DNA of 14,182 nucleotides from CAZHLD01 sp964533185. GTDB lineage: Bacteria > Acidobacteriota > Terriglobia > Acidiferrales > UBA7541. Every line of letters begins with the position of its first letter. Positions within the stretch are counted from its first letter, which is position 1. The position numbers and the translations under genes are program-made. Below the pieces are notes generated by a model. It saw only the letters and a program-made list of their open reading frames with translations, had not been told where the DNA came from and ran no database searches. The stretch is taken from NCBI GenBank assembly GCA_964533185.1, contig CAZHLD010000075.1:1-14182 (forward strand), written 5' to 3'. Positions 1 through 6,003 of the stretch are shown here, in pieces.

Positions 1-2296
1 TCCCTCCATTCTCAAACCGCGTCCGCAGCGTCGTCAGCGTCCCGTAGTTGCTGCCCGCACTGCTCGACTTCACCTGCGCATCCCCCACCAGCGTCACCGT
101 CACCGGACCTCCTCCACCGCCCTGCGCCGTCAGCGAAAAGTCCTGCGAGGCGAAGTTCCCTACGGGCACCTGCACCTGTGCCGACGCGCTGCCGTACCCG
201 TTCGCCGATGCTGTCACGCTGTACGTCCCCGGCGGCACATTGCTCAGTTTGTAGCGTCCCAGTGAATCGGTTGTCGTACTTCCGCCGCCATAGGACACCG
301 TGGCCCCGGCAATCGGCTGTTGCGTCGCGCCGTCCAGCACCTCGCCGCTGATGTAACTCTCCCCCTGGATCAGTGCAAAGTCGGCAGCCACCGTGCCGTT
401 TGCCGGCACGTTCACCGTCTGCGCCGCCGTGACGTACCCATTTGCTGCCGCAGAGATGCTCTGCGGCCCCGCGGCGATTCCCTGCACGCTGTACTCCCCG
501 TTGGCATCCGTTGTGGTCGTTCCCCCGCTGTACGTAATCGTCGCACCGGCGATCGGCCCCCCGCCGGCGCTGGCGGTCACTCTTCCGGTTATGGTCCCCG
601 GCGCGGTTAGCTCGAAGTTCAGCGTAGCCGTCCCGCCCGCAGTCACTGCCTGCTTCTTGTTCAGGCTGGCGTAGCCGCTGGCCGACGCCGTAATCAGATG
701 CTCCCCTGCCGGCACATTGGCCAGCGCATAGTCGCCGTTTCCGTTCGTGGTCGTGGATCCCCCGCTGTACCCGACCGTTGCTCCCGTAATTCCGGCTCCC
801 GTACTGCTGTCGCTCACTCGCCCGTTGATCGTTCCCGGCGTCAGGTTCACGTTCTGGTCCAGCCGCGCCCAACTGGCCACCGAGGGGATGCCGCTCGTGT
901 CTTTCAGGATCAGCATGTAGTAGCCCGGCGGCGCGTAGTTCCCGTTGAGCGGCGCCGTAACGTCCAGTCCCGTCTGCTCTCCGCTGGCCACTGTAAACGC
1001 CAGCGGCACGTACCGCTGGTTCATGTCAATCGCGTGTGTCGCCGCGCTCGGCCGCAGCAGCGCCACCGACGCAATCGCCGCCGGGTTCGGCGTGCCAACA
1101 AAAAAGCTGTTTCCATACGACGCGCTGGCCGGCGATGCGCTGATTACCGGACGCGGCCCTTGGAAGAGGTACGGCGGCGAGTAGATCTGCGCGTGGTTCC
1201 GCCCGGTCGCTTCTCCTCCCGCTGTCAGCACTCGCCCATCCGCCAGCAGCACCGCCGACGAGTGGTACATCCGCGCCTCGCTCATCGCCGCCACCGTGAT
1301 CCACTGCTTGGTCACCGGGTTCCAGATCTCGCCCTCCAGCACCGCTGCGGTCTCGCTGTCTCCCTGCCGCGTCCCTCCCACCGCCATCAACGTACCGTCG
1401 GCCAGGATCACCAGGTTCATCCGCCGCCGCGGAAACGCCATCGGGCCGACTTCCAGCCACTGCGGGTTTGCCGCATTCATGTCAATGATTGCCGTCCGCG
1501 CCATTGCCGGATCGCCCCCTCCCGCGCGGATGATCTTGCCAGGTTCATACATCGCTCCCGATTCCGAGTAGCCGCTCGTGGACCACAGGCTGGCCGGCCC
1601 GTTCGTCCACGACCCAGTCCCACTCACGTCCAGGTACGCGGTACTCGCCGATGGAGCTGCCTCATACACTTTTCCGCTCGGCAACTGGTACATGAACGGG
1701 TAGAGCGACTGGCTGCGGCTGGCGCTGGTCAATTGTCTCCACGTGTTGGCCACCGGGTCGTACACTTCCAGGATGCTGACCCGGGCGCTGTTCTCATCGT
1801 CTCCGCTTGAGGCCAGCAGGTGCCCGTTGCCCAGCGTCGTCGCCGTCGGGTACCAACGCGCATAGACCATCTCTGTCCCGGGTGTCCACGTATTCGTGGT
1901 GTAGTCAAAGAGCGCCGTCACCTTGATTCCGTCGTGCGGCGAGACAATCTGTCCCCCGATTACGACCGTTCGCCCATCCGCCAGCGTGGCCTGCGCCGCG
2001 CAGTGCAAGTCGCCGAAGAGCGCCGGCGTCATCGTGAACGCGCCTGTCGCCGGGTCCCACACCCGGGCCGTGTCCCCGGTGCGCCACACCAGCACTTTCC
2101 CGTTGGGCAGCAGCGCCATGTGCTTGCCCTGGTAAACCCAGTCCATCACCGGGCCCCATTCGCCGACTTGGTTTTGCGCTTGTGCCGCGGGGGGATTCAG
2201 TAGGCTAAACAGGTAATATGTTCCAGACCCGCCCCAGGTCAGCGGCGAGAGAGACAGGCACACCTCAAGCATAATCGCGGGGATGATCCTTCGCAT
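1..2296 (-). CDS. Secreted galactose-oxidase-like copper radical oxidase with C-terminal repeat domains (partial)
   Basis: The frame is open for 765 codons from ATG 2296 and runs off the window. Residues 1-40 look like a signal peptide, with likely cleavage after AAQA. Residues 45-370 have the kelch/beta-propeller pattern (repeated DGRV-GG strands). Residues 372-475 match the galactose-oxidase early-set domain (DUF1929), ending APPGYYMLIL. Residues expected for the copper-radical centre are present: Cys99 (DLHC), Tyr149 (RWYPT), Tyr344-His345 (RMYHSS) and His421 (THAIDMNQR). Three carboxypeptidase-regulatory-like domains follow (about 487-563, 567-643, 648-722), then a Gly-rich linker and the start of what looks like a DNRLRE/CBM96 module (NYGTLTTLRTR). 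An AAGGGAG ribosome site supports the start. Family knowledge: such enzymes oxidise alcohols or aldehydes to give H2O2; the substrate here is unknown. Confidence 0.85.
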   Translation of the reverse strand, partial: MRRIIPAIMLEVCLSLSPLTWGGSGTYYLFSLLNPPAAQAQNQVGEWGPVMDWVYQGKHMALLPNGKVLVWRTGDTARVWDPATGAFTMTPALFGDLHCAAQATLADGRTVVIGGQIVSPHDGIKVTALFDYTTNTWTPGTEMVYARWYPTATTLGNGHLLASSGDDENSARVSILEVYDPVANTWRQLTSASRSQSLYPFMYQLPSGKVYEAAPSASTAYLDVSGTGSWTNGPASLWSTSGYSESGAMYEPGKIIRAGGGDPAMARTAIIDMNAANPQWLEVGPMAFPRRRMNLVILADGTLMAVGGTRQGDSETAAVLEGEIWNPVTKQWITVAAMSEARMYHSSAVLLADGRVLTAGGEATGRNHAQIYSPPYLFQGPRPVISASPASASYGNSFFVGTPNPAAIASVALLRPSAATHAIDMNQRYVPLAFTVASGEQTGLDVTAPLNGNYAPPGYYMLILKDTSGIPSVASWARLDQNVNLTPGTINGRVSDSSTGAGITGATVGYSGGSTTTNGNGDYALANVPAGEHLITASASGYASLNKKQAVTAGGTATLNFELTAPGTITGRVTASAGGGPIAGATITYSGGTTTTDANGEYSVQGIAAGPQSISAAANGYVTAAQTVNVPANGTVAADFALIQGESYISGEVLDGATQQPIAGATVSYGGGSTTTDSLGRYKLSNVPPGTYSVTASANGYGSASAQVQVPVGNFASQDFSLTAQGGGGGPVTVTLVGDAQVKSSSAGSNYGTLTTLRTRFENGG

Positions 2297-2303
2297 AGCG
2301 GCA

Positions 2304-2310
2304 CTCCCTT
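2304..2310 (-). promoter_or_regulatory. Ribosome binding site of the oxidase gene
   Basis: On the minus strand AAGGGAG lies 7 nt before ATG 2296. It is one of the better Shine-Dalgarno sequences in the window and fixes the start of the secreted oxidase. Confidence 0.65.
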
Positions 2311-2568
2311 CGTCGGGACGCCCGACGGGAAAATCTGTGCCAGCCGTGCGGGGACGAGCCGCTGGGGCCAACAATACGCCAATGCCCATAGGCACTCAGC
2401 GAACCATTGTGTTCAACAGGTGCCGGGAGTTTCCTGCTTTTGCATTCCTCAAGTCAATGATTTCTTCGCCCCCCTGTGGAAAACTCAGGTCCGGCCCGCC
2501 GTCTCGCCTGTCTGAGAGCAGTTCTCGCCTCTTCGGCAATCCTGCTGTCGCCTGCCATTTTGGGTGCG

Positions 2569-2591
2569 ATCACCAGTTTTCCAGCGGTGAT
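2569..2591. promoter_or_regulatory. Possible operator: inverted repeat upstream of the phosphatase promoter
   Basis: ATCACC (2569-2574) and GGTGAT (2586-2591) form a perfect 6-bp inverted repeat with an 11-nt spacer. The repeat ends 26 bp upstream of the -10 hexamer, where a dimeric regulator could sit. A 6-bp repeat can arise by chance, so this is only a candidate. Confidence 0.2.
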
Positions 2592-2614
2592 TCCGCGGCC
2601 GGCAATCGTTGCTC

Positions 2615-2623
2615 TGCTATAAT
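2615..2623 (+). promoter_or_regulatory. Extended -10 promoter for the GAF-SpoIIE phosphatase
   Basis: TGCTATAAT is a consensus extended -10 element. No good -35 hexamer lies at 17 nt spacing, which extended -10 promoters often tolerate. Transcription would start near 2630, giving a leader of about 63 nt. The nine bases CTCTGCTAT recur at the candidate lysA promoter. Confidence 0.5.
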
Positions 2624-2693
2624 GGTTTGACCTGAGTTTGTGCCGCGGATTCCCCCATTCCCGTCTCGCGTGCCGGCCTCAGCTTGATACCTC

Positions 2694-3902
2694 ATGAACC
2701 CTGTTGACGCCAATATCCCCGAGGCCGCCCCGGCCGAATCGCAGAAGTACACCGCCGAGGCCCTGCCCATCCTGGTCGAAATCGGCGAGGAGATTAACGC
2801 CTCGCTCGACCTCGACGAAGTCCTCGCCCGCACCGCCGCTCTCATCAAGCGCCTCATCGACTACGAAATCTTCACCGTCATGCTCCTCGACGACTCCGGC
2901 AATCTCTATCACCGCTTCGCCATCGGCTACCGCCCGGAGGTCGCCGAGCACTGGCGCATCCCCCTNNNNNNNNNNNNNNNNNNNNNNNNNNNNNNNNNNN
3001 NNNNNNNNNNNNNNNNNNNNNNNNNNNNNNNNNNNNNNNNNNNNNNNNNNNNNNNNNNNNNNNNNCAGCTCAACTACTTCACCGAGCAGCACGTCCAGAC
3101 GCTTTCGATTCTCGCCTCCAGCCTGGCCGTCTCCATTGAAAACGCCCGCCTCTACGAGCAGGTTGCCCGCGACGAAGCCCGCCTCGAACGCGAGCTTCAG
3201 GCCGCCCAGCGCATTCAGGGCGCTCTCCAGCGCCCCGTTCCCACCGAAGACTTCGGCCTCGACATCGCCGCACGCATCCTCTCCGCCCGCGAAGTCTGCG
3301 GCGACCTCTACGACTTCCTCCGCTACGGCCCGCAGCAGCTCGGCATCGCCCTCGGCGACGTCAGCGGCAAGGGCACCGCCGCGGCTCTCTACGGTGCCGT
3401 GGCCATTGGCATTCTTCGCAGCCTCGCCCCGCAGAAACTGCCCCCGGCTCTGCTCCTTCGCCAGATGAACCAGCTCATCTGCGAGCGCCGCATTGAGGGC
3501 CGCTTCATGACTCTCTGCTTCGCCACCTGGCAAAAAGGACGCAGCAAGCTCCGCCTCGCCAACGCCGGCCAGTCCCAGCCCCTTCTTTTCAAGGACGGCC
3601 GCTGTGCCAAAGTGAACCTCACCGGCTTCCCCCTCGGCCTCTATGACGACGTCACCTACGACGAATGGGGCGTCACCCTCGCTCCCGGCGATATCCTCGT
3701 CTTCCACAGCGACGGTCTCGCCGAAGCCGTCAACCCAGAGGGCCAGCTCTACGGCACAGACCGCCTCCGCAGTGTTCTCTGCGCCAACGTCGCTCTCCCC
3801 GCCGGCGCCCTCGCCGACCACATCCTCGCCGACGTCGAGCAATTCTCCCGCGGCGTCCCCATCACCGACGACCGCACCCTCATCATCTTGAAGGTTAAGT
3901 AG
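2694..3902 (+). CDS. GAF-SpoIIE (PP2C-type, RsbU-like) serine/threonine phosphatase, interrupted by an assembly gap
   Basis: The start is ATG 2694, with no clear ribosome site, and the stop is TAG 3900. Residues about 20-160 form a GAF sensor domain, starting at LVEIGEEINASLDLDEVL and ending in the helix ILASSLAVSIENARLYEQV; its middle is lost in 100 Ns. A linker helix (LERELQAAQRIQGALQ) leads to the SpoIIE/PP2C domain. Phosphatase motifs are clear: CGDLYDF with Asp204 and Asp207, GDVSGKG with Asp222, NAGQSQPLL (the usual His is Gln), LAPGDILVFHSDG with Asp340, and Asp392-Asp393 near the end. Family knowledge: these Mn/Mg-dependent enzymes dephosphorylate anti-sigma-factor antagonists (STAS proteins) in partner-switching stress control. 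No STAS or anti-sigma gene is adjacent, so the target is unknown. The stop codon is completed by a palindromic repeat. Confidence 0.9.
   Translation: MNPVDANIPEAAPAESQKYTAEALPILVEIGEEINASLDLDEVLARTAALIKRLIDYEIFTVMLLDDSGNLYHRFAIGYRPEVAEHWRIPXXXXXXXXXXXXXXXXXXXXXXXXXXXXXXXXXXQLNYFTEQHVQTLSILASSLAVSIENARLYEQVARDEARLERELQAAQRIQGALQRPVPTEDFGLDIAARILSAREVCGDLYDFLRYGPQQLGIALGDVSGKGTAAALYGAVAIGILRSLAPQKLPPALLLRQMNQLICERRIEGRFMTLCFATWQKGRSKLRLANAGQSQPLLFKDGRCAKVNLTGFPLGLYDDVTYDEWGVTLAPGDILVFHSDGLAEAVNPEGQLYGTDRLRSVLCANVALPAGALADHILADVEQFSRGVPITDDRTLIILKVK
2966..3065. other. Assembly gap of 100 Ns inside the GAF domain
   Basis: Exactly 100 N bases, a common placeholder for a scaffold gap of unknown length. 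The frames on both sides join in phase if the gap is 100 long, but domain comparison suggests about 170 bp is missing (see findings). Confidence 0.98.
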
Positions 3903-3922
3903 GACAGGCTTCAGCCTGTCCT
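3901..3922. repeat. Palindromic repeat 1, at the rsbU-like stop codon
   Basis: AGGACAGGCT (3901-3910), two bases TC, then its exact reverse complement (3913-3922). The first A and G complete the TAG stop of the phosphatase. The RNA would form a strong hairpin on either strand. Only CTCTTTG follows on the plus strand, so it is a weak candidate for an intrinsic terminator. It shares a TAGG leader with the palindromes at 5091 and 8641. Confidence 0.85.
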
Positions 3923-3960
3923 CTTTGCGTTCATCTTCCTCTGCCACCATTCTCACTCTT

Positions 3961-3986
3961 CCTCTGTGCCTCTGTGTCTCTGTGGC
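3961..3986. repeat. TCTGTG-rich dispersed repeat, copy 1
   Basis: A CT/TG-rich run containing GCCTCTGTG and GTCTCTGTGG. Very similar runs in the same orientation occur at 5391-5417 and 5976-6003. On the opposite strand it reads as CACAGAG units that give spurious peptides such as HRDTEAQR. It lies between the phosphatase and lysA. Confidence 0.75.
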
Positions 3987-4032
3987 CAATCTCTCCTCTG
4001 GTCTGAAATCTGAAATTTCTTATCCGAAACTC

Positions 4033-4041
4033 TGCTATCCT
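4033..4041 (+). promoter_or_regulatory. lysA: Candidate extended -10 promoter for lysA
   Basis: TGCTATCCT has the TGn extension and matches TATAAT at four of six bases. It shares CTCTGCTAT with the phosphatase promoter at 2612-2620. Transcription would start about 25 nt before ATG 4072. No good -35 box is present. Confidence 0.35.
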
Positions 4042-4071
4042 GCTCGCCCGTCTGGAAAACGCCTCGTGCGC

Positions 4072-5352
4072 ATGCCCCTCGACCCATCCCGCTTCACTCC
4101 CTTTTTCTCCCACCGCCGCGGCACGCTTCACTGCGAACGCGTCTCCCTCGAATCCGTTGCCGCCCGCCTCGGCACTCCCGCCTACGTCTACTCTCGCGCC
4201 TCCATCACCTCCGCCTATCATCGCCTCGACTGCGCCCTTGCCCCGCTGCCTCACACGCTTTGCTACTCCGTCAAAGCCAACTCCAACCTCTCCATCCTGC
4301 GCCTCTTCGCCCGCCTCGGCAGTAGCTTTGACATTGTCAGCGGCGGCGAGCTTGCCCGTCTGCGCCGCATCGGCGTCCCCGGACGTCGCATCGTCTTCTC
4401 CGGCGTCGGCAAATCCCGCGACGAGCTGCGCGACGCCCTCCGCGCCAGCATTCTTCTCTTCAACGTCGAGTCCGCCGCCGAGCTTGATCTCCTCGCCTCC
4501 GAAGCCGCTCGCCTCCGCCGCCCCGCTCCCGCCGCCATTCGCGTCAATCCCGACGTCGAAGCCGGCGGTCACCCGCACATCTCCACCGGCCATCGCCGCC
4601 ACAAATTCGGCGTGGACTGGCGCGACGCCCTCCGCCTCTACCTCGCCCATCGCGACTCGCGCTGGATCCAGTGGCGCGGCATCAGCGCTCACATCGGCTC
4701 GCAAATCCTCGACCTCGCTTCCTTCCGCCGCGCCCTCAGTCGCCTCACGGGCTACGTCCGCGAGCTCGCCCGCGCCGGCATCGCACTCGACTATCTCGAC
4801 TTCGGCGGCGGCCTCGGCATCCGCTACTCCGGCGAACGCGCCCCCGCACTCGACGCCTACGCCCGCGCCCTCGCCTCTCTCGTCCGCCCGCTCGGCTGCC
4901 GTCTCCTTCTCGAACCCGGTCGCGCTCTCGTCGGCCCCGCCGGCGTGCTGCTCACCCGCGTCCTCTACACCAAGCGCAATCGCGGCAAAAACTTCGTTAT
5001 CGTGGACGCCGCCATGAACGATTTCCTCCGCCCCGCCCTCTACGGCGCCGTCCATCCCATCACACCCGCCCGCACCTCGCCCTCCTGCGTAGGGGCACGC
5101 CATGGCGTGCCCCTCCGCGCAGACATCGTCGGTCCTGTCTGCGAAACCGGTGATTGTTTTCTGGAGAATTGGCCGCTCGGCGACGTCTCGCCGGGCGACT
5201 TATTGGTCATCTGGGGAACTGGTGCCTACGGCTTCGTGCTTTCCTCGAACTACAACTCCCGCCCCCGCCCGCCCGAAATCCTCGTCGACGGCTCCCGCTT
5301 CCGCCTCATCCGCCCCCGCGAATCCCTCTCTGCCCTCTTCCGCTCCGAGTAG
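4072..5352 (+). CDS. lysA: Diaminopimelate decarboxylase
   Basis: LysA removes CO2 from meso-diaminopimelate to give lysine, the last step of lysine synthesis; it is a cytoplasmic PLP enzyme. The fold type III barrel carries the PLP lysine Lys68 in CYSVKANSN, His207 in SAHIGSQ, the glycine-rich phosphate loop GGGLG (245-249) and EPGR (281-284). The C-terminal part has CETGD (357-361, Cys357 being the partner-subunit cysteine) and GAYG with Tyr386. ATG 4072 gives 426 aa, the usual length; the frame stays open upstream to 3925, but that part is repeat-derived sequence. There is no obvious ribosome site. Residues about 338-349 are encoded by a perfect 24-bp palindrome and its flanks, in the variable loop before ADIVGPVCETGD. 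It follows the phosphatase after 169 nt and is probably transcribed separately. Confidence 0.95.
   Translation: MPLDPSRFTPFFSHRRGTLHCERVSLESVAARLGTPAYVYSRASITSAYHRLDCALAPLPHTLCYSVKANSNLSILRLFARLGSSFDIVSGGELARLRRIGVPGRRIVFSGVGKSRDELRDALRASILLFNVESAAELDLLASEAARLRRPAPAAIRVNPDVEAGGHPHISTGHRRHKFGVDWRDALRLYLAHRDSRWIQWRGISAHIGSQILDLASFRRALSRLTGYVRELARAGIALDYLDFGGGLGIRYSGERAPALDAYARALASLVRPLGCRLLLEPGRALVGPAGVLLTRVLYTKRNRGKNFVIVDAAMNDFLRPALYGAVHPITPARTSPSCVGARHGVPLRADIVGPVCETGDCFLENWPLGDVSPGDLLVIWGTGAYGFVLSSNYNSRPRPPEILVDGSRFRLIRPRESLSALFRSE
5091..5114. repeat. Palindromic repeat 2, in frame inside lysA
   Basis: AGGGGCACGCCA is followed directly by its exact reverse complement, a perfect 24-bp palindrome centred on CCATGG. 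With one mismatch the symmetry extends to 5087-5118. It is preceded by GT, giving the leader GTAGGGGC that palindrome 3 also has. It adds 24 nt and keeps the reading frame, encoding V-GARHGVP-L in LysA. Confidence 0.9.
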
Positions 5353-5390
5353 CGCCGGTTTCTTTTCGCCATCTTTCTATTCTTATCCGC

Positions 5391-5417
5391 CTCAGTGTCT
5401 CTGTGCCTCTGTGGCTA
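5391..5417. repeat. TCTGTG-rich dispersed repeat, copy 2
   Basis: Contains GTGTCTCTGTGCCTCTGTGG and then GCTAGTCTC, matching copy 1 (GCCTCTGTG, TCTGTGGC, and ATCTC against GTCTC) with its units in a different order. It sits in the 73-nt gap between the convergent lysA and SRPBCC pseudogene ends. No hairpin terminator was seen in this gap. Confidence 0.75.
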
Positions 5418-5425
5418 GTCTCCTC

Positions 5426-5940
5426 TTACTGCCCGCTCTCCACCACCTGCTTCAGCCTCCCAGTATTTTCATCAATCTGCTTCTGAATCGCCGGCCCCAG
5501 GAACGGCGCGAATAAACGGATCCAGCCGTGCGACACGGACGTGATGTTAAACGTCAGCCGCGTCTGGTTCCCCTCGGGCGTCAGCTCATACGTCCCTTGG
5601 GTCCTCCCCGCGCCGACCACTACGAACCGCATCTCCAGCAGCCGCGGCGGCTCCAGCCTCAGAATCTCGCTCTCCATGTTGTAGGTCTGCCGCTGCTTCT
5701 CGATCACTTCCACTGACCTCGCCCCAATCCGCAGCCCATCGTCGTCACCGGCGTGGACGACTTCAGCCCCTCAATTCACAACGGCACCTTGTCATTATCC
5801 GTAATGTAAACTCACACCCTCTCCGGCGGCGCCGCAATCGTCGTACCCGTGCTGTACTGGTATGTCCTCCCTCCCAGCACCCACAACGCTCCCAGCCCCA
5901 CCACAATCACCACCAACGTCCACAGCAAGACTCTCTTCAT
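5426..5940 (-). pseudogene. SRPBCC (START/polyketide-cyclase-like) protein gene, two nonsense codons and one frameshift
   Basis: ATG 5940 has a consensus AGGAGG five bases upstream. The reading begins with an N-terminal membrane anchor or signal (residues 3-22), then TIAAPPERV. It meets TGA at codon 43 (5812-5814) and TGA at codon 55 (5776-5778). Both fall where this family has conserved tryptophans, in the pattern APPERV-W-x-YITD and VPL-W-IEGL. Near 5735-5743 the frame shifts; restoring one G after ACGACG gives DGLRIGARSVEVIEKQRQ. From there it runs cleanly to TAA 5426, including ILRLEPPRLLEMRF, YELTPEGNQTRLTF and the C-terminal helix. The downstream 95-codon frame alone (5426-5713) lacks the N-terminal half of the fold. 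Likely a recent pseudogene; sequencing error remains possible. Confidence 0.8.
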
Positions 5941-5945
5941 CCTCT

Positions 5946-5951
5946 CCTCCT
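5946..5951 (-). promoter_or_regulatory. Consensus ribosome binding site of the SRPBCC pseudogene
   Basis: AGGAGG on the minus strand, 5 nt before ATG 5940. It is the strongest Shine-Dalgarno seen in the window, and it survives although the reading frame it serves is broken, which points to recent decay. Confidence 0.6.
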
Positions 5952-5975
5952 CTTGCTTTTCCTCTTCTCTGGGAC

Positions 5976-6003
5976 CTCCGTGTCTCTGTGTCCTCTGTGT
6001 TAG
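5976..6003. repeat. TCTGTG-rich dispersed repeat, copy 3
   Basis: Contains GTGTCTCTGTGTCCTCTGTG followed by TTAG. It resembles the copies at 3961 and 5391 and has the same orientation. It overlaps the TAA stop (6000-6002) of the amidohydrolase, so the repeat begins exactly where coding ends. Confidence 0.7.

Larger units (their letters stand above)
2297..2693. other. Divergent intergenic region
   Basis: About 400 bp separates the leftward oxidase and the rightward phosphatase. It holds the oxidase ribosome site (2304-2310), an inverted repeat ATCACC/GGTGAT at 2569-2574 and 2586-2591, and an extended -10 promoter for the phosphatase (2615-2623). No convincing promoter for the oxidase, no RNA gene and no credible small gene were seen. 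Short open frames here lack a ribosome site and any recognisable protein pattern. Confidence 0.6.

Noticed and set aside
12..872. Long minus-strand open frame of 286 codons
   Set aside because: Arg/Gly/Asp-rich shadow of the oxidase gene in another frame. The true frame is open over the same region and encodes recognisable domains.
698..1810. Plus-strand 370-codon open frame
   Set aside because: Arg/His/Pro-rich composition typical of the antisense of a GC-rich gene; opposite to the oxidase with no motif.
3903..3926. Palindrome 1 as an intrinsic terminator of the phosphatase gene
   Set aside because: The hairpin is strong, but the following bases CTCTTTG lack a proper T-run, and the same kind of element occurs inside a gene and within an operon.
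2679..3989. Minus-strand 436-codon open frame opposite the phosphatase
   Set aside because: Shadow frame; its start consists of the translated dispersed repeat and the palindrome. The opposite strand has clear GAF and SpoIIE motifs.
3931..5103. Minus-strand 390-codon open frame opposite lysA
   Set aside because: Ala/Gly/Glu-rich antisense artefact that crosses a repeat; LysA motifs lie on the plus strand.
5776..5814. TGA read as tryptophan (alternative genetic code)
   Set aside because: A frameshift is also needed in the same gene, xseB uses TGA as its stop, and all other genes use TGG for Trp. Pseudogene is simpler.
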